The position numbers and the translations under genes are program-made. Positions 37,962-50,800 of a stretch of 64,000 nucleotides of DNA are shown piece after piece. The notes under the pieces were generated by a model that searched no databases, was not told the origin of the DNA, and saw only the letters and a program-made list of their open reading frames with translations. The stretch's first letter is position 1. Each line of letters begins with the position of its first letter. Source of the stretch: Haliclystus octoradiatus (taxonomy: Eukaryota > Cnidaria > Staurozoa > Stauromedusae > Haliclystidae); NCBI GenBank assembly GCA_916610825.1, contig OU744446.1, positions 38,850,261 through 38,914,260 on the forward strand, in the 5' to 3' direction.

Positions 37962-38405
37962 TTATTTGTCAATTCTTGAGTCTAACAATCTTTTCGACAA
38001 AGCTTCAAGTTGTAGATTTAATCTTTGATTAATTTTCGTATACTCCCTCATGTCTTTCTTCAAAATATCATTACTCATTTCAAGTGATTCTAGTTTTCTA
38101 ACGCTTCTCTTATGTATAAATGAATTCTTTGTAACTCGATGGTAAATATTTTCTCCATAATGAGATATTTCTTTGATTTCGTCTTTCAAATTATTTAATG
38201 ATTTATTTTGATGTGTTAATCTGTCGTTTCTTCGTTGTTCAGCATTTTTTAGCTCAGTAAAAAAGTTTTTATTTGACTTTAATATATCTCTATCATCATC
38301 GATGTAAAATTCATCGACAACAGATAACTTTTTACGTTCGCCATTATTTTTAATGTATCCACCACCTTTTAATCTTAGATTTCGCTTTTCCTCTTTTAGA
38401 AACAT
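37962..38405 (-). CDS. Small coiled-coil protein, 147 residues, unrecognised
   Basis: This single open exon starts with an ATG and a basic N-terminus (MFLKEEKRNLRLKGGG), followed by an acidic patch (DEFYIDDDRD). About 100 residues rich in E, K, N, R and L then have heptad-like spacing and should form a coiled coil. There is no signal peptide or membrane segment. Composition and length argue for a real protein rather than chance. I do not recognise the family; it could be a whole gene or the terminal exon of a longer one. It lies on the same strand as, and 404 bp downstream of, the metalloprotease stop. Confidence 0.55.
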   Translation of the reverse strand: MFLKEEKRNLRLKGGGYIKNNGERKKLSVVDEFYIDDDRDILKSNKNFFTELKNAEQRRNDRLTHQNKSLNNLKDEIKEISHYGENIYHRVTKNSFIHKRSVRKLESLEMSNDILKKDMREYTKINQRLNLQLEALSKRLLDSRIDK

Positions 38406-38808
38406 AATTTAAGATTTGTTAAATTTCAAAATAGTCATGCTTATGGCTTAACTTGTTACTTTTTTGGCTTCCAAGTAACAATGTAAACATTGTAACATAC
38501 ACGTAAATATTAGTAATCCCCTGTCGAAATTTAATACTTGACAATTTAGAAAGTTCGATAAACGCAACCGGAAAAATTCTCATAAATGTTAGAATTTCGA
38601 TGAAGTTATTTAAGACATCGAACTATTTCAAATCAAAAATCAAAATTTGTCGATTCAAAACATTGGTCCGTTTTATATATTATTTCTATTTAAATATTAA
38701 AAGTTCGATGAAGTTAATAACCTCAGATATATAAATGTATATATAAAGTTAAAATATAGTTGACTCAAAATAACATATCTATTTTACAGCATTATAATTA
38801 AATATTTA
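38406..38808. other. Gap between metalloprotease stop and coiled-coil gene start
   Basis: AT-rich, with no open frame and no convincing AATAAA on the minus strand. The two genes are on the same strand; the gap is short enough that co-transcription cannot be excluded, but nothing shows it. Confidence 0.35.
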
Positions 38809-41800
38809 CTACCCTATAAGAGCAGAGTTCTTCTTCATAGCTTCATTAACTTCTTTTGTTGTCAACGCTGCATTTGAATAAGAGACTGACCTCATTTCAC
38901 CGACAAATACTGAAGAGCCTGGGTAATACCTTGCTCCGTAACCAACTCTTCCTAAATATCCATTTGTATCTGGGGTAGCTGTGAAACTTGTTGTTATATG
39001 GTGTTTAGTATCGACGTGGATATCCAAGCTAAAATGAAATTGAAATACGAATAAATTAGGCATGATAATTTTCAGACTTTCAGCGGATTCCACAACCATT
39101 GTGAGCTCTGGTTATTGCATTTCCCCTCATTGAAATTCATTAAAAATAATGTAGATGTCGTAGATTTTAAAATATTTTTGAAAGTTGAATTTTTATGTCA
39201 TTTATTTTATGTTAACAAACACACTACAGAACTTTTCAAAAATCAGATGACAATTTGGCAAAGTTCGCTTATTATAAGTTCTTTAGCTGAGCTAGCCTTC
39301 CAGCCAGTAGACCTGTTCCACATGCCCCTGTACTTCACTTCGCTTCGTATAGGGAGCGCAGATGAGCGCAGGTACGCAGCGGAATAGTGGGCCTTGTGGA
39401 GCTAGGCTATCCAGTCAGTAGGAACCATTTTACAGAGATAACAAAAGCGAAAGTGAAAATGGCACATACCTATTAGGTGAAGTCTTTCCTTTGACAACAA
39501 TCGCAATAAAATGCCATTGGTTATCATTGACTTTATCTACTGCCGAATATATTTTACTACCACCCAGCTGCACTTTGACTAAACCTTGTTCTATAAATAT
39601 AAATTTAGCTTTGCTATCGAATGTATCGCCTGATCCCACTTTTGAAAATAATGTTCCATCTGATTGAGTTTTAATCCAAACCATTAATGTAAAATCAGAT
39701 TGACCAAGATTAAATAATGAATTATATTGTAAGGAGATTGGGAGGTACGATTTACCATCAAAAACTTTGGTGTCAGCAATTTCTAAAAGAAATAATTCAA
39801 ATTATACATTAAATTCTATGCAGTACAGAAGAGTGCAGTGAACAGTGTGTACATACACAGAGCTTCTACATAGGGCATAGGTGGATTGAATGAAAATAAG
39901 TTAAGTGTGGAGCTTAGACAAACGTGTCCAAGAGCGATACAGTGTCAGAATGAATTGGAAGGAACTTCAGATATAGAAAGCACTAAATTTTGAATGTCCT
40001 GATTATCGCAGCAAAAAAAGTTTTTGAACAACTTACTGAGTACTTGAACTGATGTCAGTTGTCCAGTCATTGGAATAACCACGGATACTTTTGCAGGACC
40101 ACGCCCTGCTGCTTTAGAATCTTGTTGAATCCAATTGACGGCGTTCGAACCTTTATAACCTATAAATGCCCATGATCCTTTGCCTGCTGGGAAATATGGT
40201 GCTGCCGCCCCAATACTTTGTAATTCTTTTACAGCACGATAGGATGCAGAGCCTGAAGACTAGAAAGACAGATGAAAACGGTTAATAACAATTGATGATG
40301 ATGACTATCTATCCTTAAATACCAGTCAACCATTGGCTTGTCAACTCTGGTGCCCTAATGAGATTGCGTAGATGTTTCTCTTTGGAAATTGCTTCGAAAC
40401 AAAGACTGCCTAAAGTTAGTTCTAGTTTGCTTGTGACTTGCCGTAGTTACACGTTTGGTAGAGGAATAAGCGTCTGCTAAACATGCTCTGCACAAATATT
40501 TATGACTTTATCTAAAACGCTGAGAAGAGAAGTTTGTGACGTCAATAACTCAGAAATCCTAGCAATTTTCAGGAATAGGCTGAGGATAGAGTTTGGATAT
40601 TGAAAAATAAAACGCTGAGAAGAGAAGTTTGTGACGTCAATAACTCAGAAATCCTAGCAATTTTCAGGAATAGGCTGAGGATAGAGTTTGGATATTGAAA
40701 AATAGATGTAGTATTTTACACAGGAAATTTAACCGTTCATGTTGTCTCTAATTACAATGTTTTCTCATATTATAAATCACTGCTGCTCTTAAAACATGAT
40801 TGAATGATTGAATGCTCGTTTGGTCTAAGCTGCAACTTTTTCAGCAAAGTAGATATATTCATATAAAATGGTAATGTATTCGTTATCTAGCTTTACCTGT
40901 GTGGCTATGGCAACAATTGTATCATCTGGAAGACGATTAATCATATTTGCGATGTCATTGCCAGCAAATTGACTGATATCGGTATTAAAATTGCCTCTTT
41001 GAAATGGCTGGCCTGTTTTACCATTTATCGCTAATATAGTATGACCAAGCTTCTGATTGGAATATTCTTTTCCGTTGATCTTAATTGATGATTTAGCCAA
41101 TCTACAATCGTTCTGGATTGTTCTTGTATCGTCATCATCATCATCATCATCATCATGATTGCCAATCATTTTGCGTTTTAATTTACCGAAATTCTTTTTT
41201 ATTTTCTTAGCTGCAGACTTCACAACTTTCTTCAAACGACCAAAGAAATTCCTGAAGTCAAAATTTGTAACAATCAAATTGGAATCTGCTGCAATTCACA
41301 CTTCGTTATAATGCGAAACAAATTCATACGATATTAGTCACTCAAGTAGACCCTGTAGACATGAAATGATACTGCTACAGGCATTGTAGCCTGTGTGTAG
41401 CTCTATACTGATTGACGATAGAACATGATTGAACATATCAAATTTTCGATAGAACATGATTGACGAAATTTTAATGAAATTGATTGATACTTCATAATTG
41501 ATACAATCAAGGAGCGACTGTTTTAGTAATTAGTTTTATTTGTATAGTCGATTTCTACCAAAACAACTGGACACCTTATCCTCACGATCTGCAGCCCATA
41601 ATAATCTATTCAGTGGACCTCACTGGCAATTTGACGGTTGACAAATATAATCTGGATCATAATCATAATCACGCAGAGCTTTAAAAGTTGGAATTAAGGT
41701 ACGATATTTTTGTTCTGTTGACCTACTTTAAAGATGGGCTTCTTTTCACTCTGCTGTTGCTGGTTCTTGTTGCCAATGTTCTCTTCCTGACTATTGGATC

Positions 41801-44800
41801 ATCACACCCTTCAGATTGAACTTCAATAAGAATGGCTGAAACAGGAGTAATCGCGACGATAACTACACAATATATGTTTTGTGTTAACTGTATCTATGCA
41901 AGTGGTTTCAATACAAAATCAACACCAATTACTCCATTGAACATATAGGCGATCAGATAATGCTGCAAGTTTGGATACCATCAGCGCTTCAACCAACAGC
42001 GTGTGTACACTAAGTACTAATTTGTCGATATCATGAACGACGGAATGGTTCAAAGATAAATTCATTGGAAAATCTGTCCATGCCATAATACCAATCTGCA
42101 ATGAAGTCTCGCAAAGCTTGATAGTAATAAGCATAGATCTCTCTAAATTAGGTTAACGAGCTAATCCTTTCAAATTGGACGCGTGATATGTACGGGTACG
42201 AACGCTTGCCTTACTTCGATGACGAATGGGACCTCTACAGTAGCATTGAAGCCTATTACGATCAATACTAATAAATGTCATTCAGATGCAGGCATCTGAA
42301 TATCAAACCATTCTTTTTAATATTGTATGATACTTACATCCAATGGGGACAGACGTAGTTACAGGAGCTGTGGTTGTTGTTGCTATGATTGTGTTAGCGC
42401 TACTTGGTTTCAATAGACAGCTTTGCTCACTCCACGATATATCATCAATTCCAATGTCACCAAATACACTGCCGCCAACTGTTGCATCAATTACAATCTA
42501 TCAAGAAAAATACCAAACAGCTGAATTATTGTGGAATTTTTATTTGTTTTCATCGTGGGAAGATAATCATCGTTCTAAGTTACCATGAGGGAGTACAACT
42601 CAATAGTCAATACGTTTACTGCTACATCTGTCAATCTGTCATAAATATCGAACTAAAATAGTCTTTGACGATCAGGTAGCTACGTTTTGCAAATATGTTC
42701 AGCAAATAGGAACATCACATAGCTCTACTAGCTCCCCTGTCTCATGCGGTCACTTCTCATTGGACGATCAACAGAGGTACTTACTCTGAAACCTGTGTTT
42801 GCAGGTAATGGTACATTGGCTTGTAACCATTGATTTCCTTGCTGTGATGATAATCGCCATGTATTAATGTCTTGCCCATTTTTTAATGCAATGGTAACAC
42901 TTAAAGAACCAATTGAGCTGCCATACATGTGATAATAGAATTGGAGGCATGTTGTTGTTGTTGTTGTGATAGGATCACTTATGAGTCTGGAATTTTCACC
43001 TGGAATTCTGGGATTGCTAGTCTCGATATATGCATAGGAACCTGCGAACAAAAGGAAATACAGCATGGAGTTTGAGATGTTGCTTTCCGTTCAATCAATC
43101 ATCCTGCTTGACGTAAGCACTAACACCCTTCAAAATCCTTCTGTATGCGTTATTGTTTAGACTCTGTTAAATTTACAGCAATTTTGTAAATCTCAAGTAA
43201 ACGTCAAGGTCTAATCCGATTGGCGATTTCTTACCGAAAGAGTTTCCAATTTTGTAAATCTCAAGTAAACGTCAAGGTCTAATCCGATTGGCGATTTCTT
43301 ACCGAAAAAGTTTCCAAGTGTGTGGTCCGATGAGGGTCCGGTCCTAGAAGTGGGAGTAGATTTCTGTCCAATTAACCAATCAAAAGCATCACCACCGGTA
43401 TTGAACCAATTACATTGCATTTCGAATGAGCAATCAATGGTGTTTGCTGTTAATGAAAAAATAATTATTAATACCCGGATACATTGCTAGAACTAAACAA
43501 TGTACAGACTAAATAAATAAAAATAAATAAATAAATGTTTTCAATTTAATATATTAGACAGACCAATTTGCGATCTAGCTCACAAAGACTATCTAGTGCT
43601 CTGAAAGAGATCACGTGGCAGCAATAATAGTTACCTTTCTGAGTTGTGATTCCCTGTGGATTAAGTGTTACAGGTGTATTTGTTGTTGTTGCTGCTACAG
43701 GTTGAATTGTAGTTACTGGGGCTGTTGGATTGGGCGATGCAATTTTAGGGGAGAGGACGCAAGACGAGGGGTCCAGTTCAATATTATCAATGGCAATGTC
43801 CCCAGTGAAACCATCTCCACGGATACCAGAAATGAGGATCTACAGAGTAAATAGTAAATAATATTTTTTGTAAAAATGATATGAATAAAAATGATCGGCA
43901 AGTAGAATGTATTGATTTGACAAATGCAATAACCTTGAAACTTTTTGTATAAGCATAAATTGGTATAGCTGCAGCTTTCCATCCCGTCCCTTGATTCGAT
44001 AATAATTTCCATAAAACCGTGGTCCCTGCATTTGGATTGACCATTGCAAATTTCAATGTCCCGGTAGTAGCACCATTCATACTGAATTGAAATCGAATGC
44101 AGCGATTAGAAGAACTCATCAGAATTTCAGAACTTTCTAGAATCGCAATGTCGTTTTTCCTTCGGGGTGAACTTGTTTCGATAAACATGTAAAAATCTAA
44201 AAATAGAATATCATCATCATTCATCATTCGTCATCATTTGTCATCGTGCAATTCCGTGGTGGAATTCATTATCAGAATATCTCGTTGATTCAAAAACTTT
44301 AGAAATTTTCAAAAGAAAATTAGATAACACTGACCTGTCGCCTTGAGTCTACAAATAGTGATTGCAATACTTATAATAATTATATATAGAATTTAATAAA
44401 GTCAATATTAATTTGGTTTATATATTTAGATTTATTCTCAAATTTGTAAACCTTCTTTTTGTAAAGGTTTGTTGTTGTAGTAATAAGGCTGTATGTAAGT
44501 GGATCATGAAGTTGTTTTCAGACTCCCTGTATTCGCCTGTCAAAGTTTCATTTTGACGAAATATATCAAATCAAATCAAATCAAATCAAATCATTGTCTT
44601 TATTTATAACGAGATCGGGTGGCCTGGTAAGCTGTAAAGCTCATTTCTCCCAGGGCCCTCTGAAATATCCATAAATTTAAATTGAAGATATACATATTTA
44701 CAGGCTGATAGTATACTATAGAAAAGTAAAAGTAAAGATTGTATCGTTGTACAACTATAATTAAGAGTAAAAAAGTTTCCCCTGTGGTTTAAATCAAGAC

Positions 44801-47800
44801 CAAACATGACCAGACCTTCTTAGAGAAGATTTCTAAGGCAAGTGTGACAGCCACTACAGTTTACAATGAGTGCAATGATGTCCGGGTTTGTTAATCTATT
44901 ATAGCAGTCAGACAATTACTTGTTTCCAGCCATTCACCTTCATCAGTACTGTGAGTGAACAAGGGACTGACTTCGGTATATACCTAGGTCAAGATTAGTT
45001 AGATCATTTTAATTCCAAGGCGAGTTTGATCCTTGTCACATGCATGCTCCCTGGATGTTTCTACTAAAGTAGGGGAAAATCTCAGTGGAAGATTTCGTTT
45101 TCATTACATTAGATGAGGACGGATCAAAAGTTCAACTCAGTTTAAACACCGTCGATTGTAAATTGTACCTTGCCTTAAGGCGACTTACTATTTTGGCATT
45201 TGGATAAAAATTCAAATAACGGTACCTGATGCTTGACGTTTCGAGAGATCAGGTCCAGTCCCTTTAGATGGAGTTGGAGCAGAAGTTCTTGTCCAATCGA
45301 AATTATCAGAACGTGAATTTTGCCACGAACATAATCCATTATCAAAATTACAGTCAACTAGAAGAATGAAAACATATCGGTCCTTTGAAAAAAAGTTATG
45401 TATAACTTAAAGGTTCTGAATAAATAATGATGATGATGATGATGATGATGATCGTTAGGACTATTACTATTACAAAATGGGTCTAATTTATTTAATTCAC
45501 GACCACGAGTCAGTATTATTATTGATGGTATTATGAAGTAGGTTCAGTAGTCAAACAAATACAATCAGATGAAAATTTGACGGGAAATTTGAAAAACTAT
45601 TTAACACAACTTACTTGAACAAGATTGAGTGCTACATGGTCTGCGTTCTATGTCATTTCCAACACATTCTCGGCCTCCATTTGATGGCGCAGATGTGTCA
45701 CAGGAACGAGTTCTCATTTGTGTGCCACCCCCACACTTCTTTGAACATGCTAACCAATCAGACCACACACCCCATGCGCCGTTGACAGGGGCTAAAGAAA
45801 GAGGAAACAAAATAATAATAATTAATTTAGTACTGTATGAACCTTCCTGGGACATCTAGAACATTCTAGAACATAGGAGAACCAAACAGAACATTAAAAT
45901 TAACACATTCCATGGGATTCGATGGCAACATGCATCCAATTTCTGCGATCGGTTGCTGGATTTTATATGCTACTGTACTGAAGGTGTTGTGGTTTAACAA
46001 ATTGGTAATTACTAACCTAAATAGAGTCCATAATATCATCTATACAATCTGTACTACTGTAATAATATATAATTCACTTGTTAATTTATCTTGTCAATGA
46101 ACCTGTTGAAACAAAACCTACGCATTATTCAGTATGTATTCTCTGCTGAAGATAACAGATACTCACTGACAGTGCATTTGTACAATGTATTTAACTGCTG
46201 GACGTCAATTGGGCTTAAGCCATTTCTCTGTCCCAGTGTCCCTTTATAATTTGGATCCAAAATGGCAATTGTATCTCTTCCATTTCTTGAGAATGCTTTT
46301 GGCCCATAATGCATTATAGAACCGTAATCGTATTTAAATCCAAGCGAATTAATTTCACGTTTTCCATATTTTTGAAACTGGTCTTCACGACCTAGAATAT
46401 AGATATAAATACTGTGAACATTAAAAATGATACTTGTCAGGCAAAATCAGAGTTAGAAACTATTTGAATTTAGCCTCCACATGGGAGGATTAGTTCAGAT
46501 GGCAGAGCAATCAAACTTCAGAACTGAGTACCATACTCTGCTGGCGGATGGAATAGTCCAGAGGAAATTACATCGTAAGTAGCTGCAGTGCATCATAGCG
46601 CATTGATAATCGAGGACTTTCTGCCATCAGCAATGAAATCTGGTGAAATTGATCTGCAGTGTCGCGGCGGAGATCAGTAAAAAGCATTCAAAAGCGTTGC
46701 TCTCAATGAAAAGAGCCACTCCTCTAGAAATAGAGGAGTGGTACGGGTGCTTTCTATAGGGCGATGCCCTCTCGATTCCTACTATTAACCTCCGTGTAAA
46801 GACCACGTGTCAGTAGCGGGCATTTTATCAGTGTCACAGGAAGAGTTATAATAAAAGTTTCAAGATAAAGATTACGAGAAAAATATCAGACTTTGGGTTT
46901 TGAACAACGGTTTATGATGCTGGGTGATTTGATTTGAATTTCATTTATTCGTCATATATAGACTTTGCCTAACGACCATCTGTCTATAGTGATCACCATG
47001 TGATCACCGTATATATTTATTGCATGTCCTTACCATCGATAATATTATCTGTGATGACACGGATATGATTATCTCTGTCTGGTCTTGATTGTTCATGCCA
47101 AAATCCTAACGCATGCATCATCTCGTGTATAATGACGCCTTTTTGTTCACAACCACTCGCAAGAGAGATCTGCTGCTTTCCACCAACTCGACCAATCATA
47201 GACCAACACCTTTAAATTAAACAATATATTCAACTGAATGAATAATAGACATTCTGATTTCCAGCACGTCGTGGAATTAGAATGCAAGGATGTTATGAGT
47301 GTGGATAGGTTTCTATTTCTATGCTGTTCAATTAATCCGTAAACATTGCTGGAGACCAACGACTCAATGTCTTCAGTCAGAGTCTTTCGATATGGTAGGA
47401 CTAGGACATATTAATTATATACGACAGCAACGTCTCAAAAGGCTTCAATAAAATTATGTGTAAACCATAAACGATTGTTTTCCTGCAATTGTAATAAAGG
47501 AAATTAAATTGTGTAATGAACTTGCAGGGCCCCATTCAAATTTTGCAACTGCAAATTAATTAATGCAGCAGAATTAATTAATGCAGCAATTAATGCAAAT
47601 TAATGCAGCAGAATTAATAACTGAGGAAAATAGCTGCACAGTCAATGTTGCAAAAAACGTTGTCCACGAACTTATTCATAATAAACCTGGCTTAATCAAT
47701 GAAGTAGACAGTATACCCAATATTGTTGATAGCACAGATGAAGACTTTGCTTCAAATGAACAGGTATTAATCAATGAGGTCAATGAAATCAATGTCACCA

Positions 47801-50800
47801 TTGCAGATATTGTAGATGGGGACACCACTCACTTCAATCCTGGCATAATAAACGATAATACCAATATAGATGCAATTGATAATACAATAGTCACTCACAA
47901 TCTTGCAAATGATAATACAGCCAACAATGTACCATTATCACAAACTCCTATATGCGAAAACTTGTTTAAAGGTAGATGCAATCATGGACTAAAAGGCAGA
48001 GGCTGCTCCTCTTATCACCCCCCAATTTGCCAACGCTTCTTGCATAATGGAAAATTTAAAGATGGCTGCACCAGACAGAATTGTAAATACTTCCATCCAT
48101 TCATTTGCCCAAACTCTTTTATGACCCGTTGCTGTTTGATTGAAGATTGTAATGCAGGATACCATCTGCGTGGGACAAATCGTAAATTGCAGCCTACCCC
48201 ACCACAACTAGTTCCTCCAAGGTTACAGGAGGTAATCCCAAGTCCTACTTGGTCTGGAATTCACAATGCAGTTGAAAACTCTTCAGAATTTTCAAGTCAT
48301 CCAACTTCTACGCAACATTTTTTGGGATATCCCCCTCAACCACCAATCCCACCGTGGCAGGAAGAAATTCATCAACAGAATACAAGAATCACATTACTAT
48401 GCCAGCAAATGAATCGCTTTATGTCATTACTAGAACACCTTCCAGCTTTACAAATGAAAACTCCTGTTTCACACACGATTCCTTAAATCATTTTGATGCT
48501 TCTACTAACATAGATATTCCAAATACGTCAATAAATAGTTGTACTCAGCAATCTACATCTACAGAAGATAACAATGGCAACACAAGCAACTTATCTTCTA
48601 ATTCAGTCACTCCTCTACGCTTGCTTTCATTTAATTCTCGCTCATTGGTCAACAAATTAGCCGAATTACATATGCTTTTACTATCAAACCAATATGATAT
48701 CATCACTATCACTGAAACATGGCTTTCATCTCGAATTCCAGACAGTCTCCTTTTAAATGACTCTGATTATGTCGTCGTACGATGCGATCGTGAAAATAAA
48801 ACTGGCGGTGGTGTAGCTATCTTTCTCAAAAACAAAATTGATTTTAGCATTGTTACTCCTCATACTTATAACACCGAACATATCACTATTGATATTGGTC
48901 CTGCAAAACAAAAGACTTGCAGAATTGTGTGTATTTATAGTCCTCCATCATCTGCCTTGAACTTGCAAGAAAATATCAATCTCTGTCAATCTATTGAGTC
49001 TGAAGTATCCGCAACTTTTCCATTTTATATGACAGGTGACTTCAATTTACCACTTATTGATTGGACAGTACCTCTTAGTAAAGGCAACTGCTCACAATAA
49101 TTTTGTAGATTGTATATGTCGCAGTGGTCTCACACAGCTAATAACTGAACCTACACATGGTACATCCACACTTGATTTATTCATTTCAAATCGTCCTACT
49201 ACAGTTTTAAATTCATCAGTTATAGAACAATTCACTCCAAGCTGCGATCACTCAATGATTGAGATTGATCTTGATATTCAAAATTGTACACATTATAATC
49301 CTATCAAAAGATTTAAGACTCCTAACTTCAGAAAAGCAAATTATCAAGAAATATGTCGTGTTTTGTCTTCAATAAATTGGGACTCGTTATTTTCTAACTG
49401 CATCAATGTTGAACAATACTGGCTAAAGTTGTGCTCTGTTTTTGATAGTATTATTTATGATGATAATTTAGTTCCAAAATATAAATGTGGTAGGGTAAGG
49501 AAATACCCTGGTTACCCTAAGCATATTCGTCACCTTGCAGAAAAAAAGCGTCAACTATATCATTTATCAAAAGACAATCCATCTTTAAAGTCGAGCTATA
49601 ATAGCGCTGCCAAGATATATGCATTAGCGGTCAAAGAATTTCATCTTCAACTTGAAAATGAGGTTGTTGAAGCTGATTCGGTGAAAAAATTCTATTCATT
49701 TGTAAATCAAAAATTGAACTCACATCCTAAAATTCCATCACTTCAATGTCCAGATGGATCCCTTACTGATGACAATTCAATCAAATCAACTATTCTGAAT
49801 AATCAATTTGCAAGTGTTTTTACTGTAGACAATGGTGTTATCCCACCGTTTGAAAAGAAAGTTGAATCCAATACACAATTGAACTTTATTGAGTTTTCTT
49901 ATAGTAAAGTTATGAACGCCATCAAAAATCTACCTTCAAAAACATCAAGAACGCCAGATTCCTACCCTGCGTTGTTCTTAAAATCAATAGCAAATGAAAT
50001 TGCCATACCACTCGCAATGTTATTTGAAATATCTTTGAAATCTGCTACTCTTCCTGCTGTATGGAAAACAGCTATTGTCAGCCCCATTTACAAGAAAGGA
50101 CCTTCCAGATTAGCAGTAAATTATCGACCGATATCACTAACTTCAGTTATTTGCAAAGTTATGGAGTCTGTTATGGCGACAGACATTCTAAAGTATCTCA
50201 AAGCTCATAATTTAATCACTAAAGAACAGTTTGGCTTTATTTCTCGGCGTTCAACATGTACGCAATTATTAGCTGCTTTAAACCAGTGGTATGCTGCTGT
50301 AAATGAGCGTATGAAGGTCGATACAGTTTACATTGATTTTAGCAAGGCTTTTGACACTGTCTGTCATAGTAAATTAATATCAAAATTGAAGGGATATGGC
50401 ATTAACTATGAACTTTTAAAATGGATAAAATCTTTTTTGACTGGTCGCACCCAACAGGTAGCTGTCGGGGATTCAACATCGGGAATCCTCCCTGTAATAA
50501 GTGGTGTACCTCAGGGTTCAGTTTTAGGCCCTCTTCTTTTTATTGTCTATATAAATGACATTGTAAGCTGCTTGGAACTCAACTGTGGTATAAAACTCTT
50601 TGCTGATGATGCTAAGATTTCGTTTAAAAGATTTACCACTGACAGTACTCCTCTACATTCTACACTTGAAAACCTCTCCTCCTGGGCAGAACGCTGGCAA
50701 CTCAAAATTGCCCAAGAGAAATGCTCTGTACTTTCATTTGGGAAATCATCTATTTCGGATGCTGCGTATCAGTTAGATGGAAAGGCATTATCACGTTCAT

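Noticed and set aside
45426..45451. CRISPR-like or regulatory repeat
   Set aside because: It is a simple trinucleotide microsatellite; no spacer structure exists anywhere in the window.
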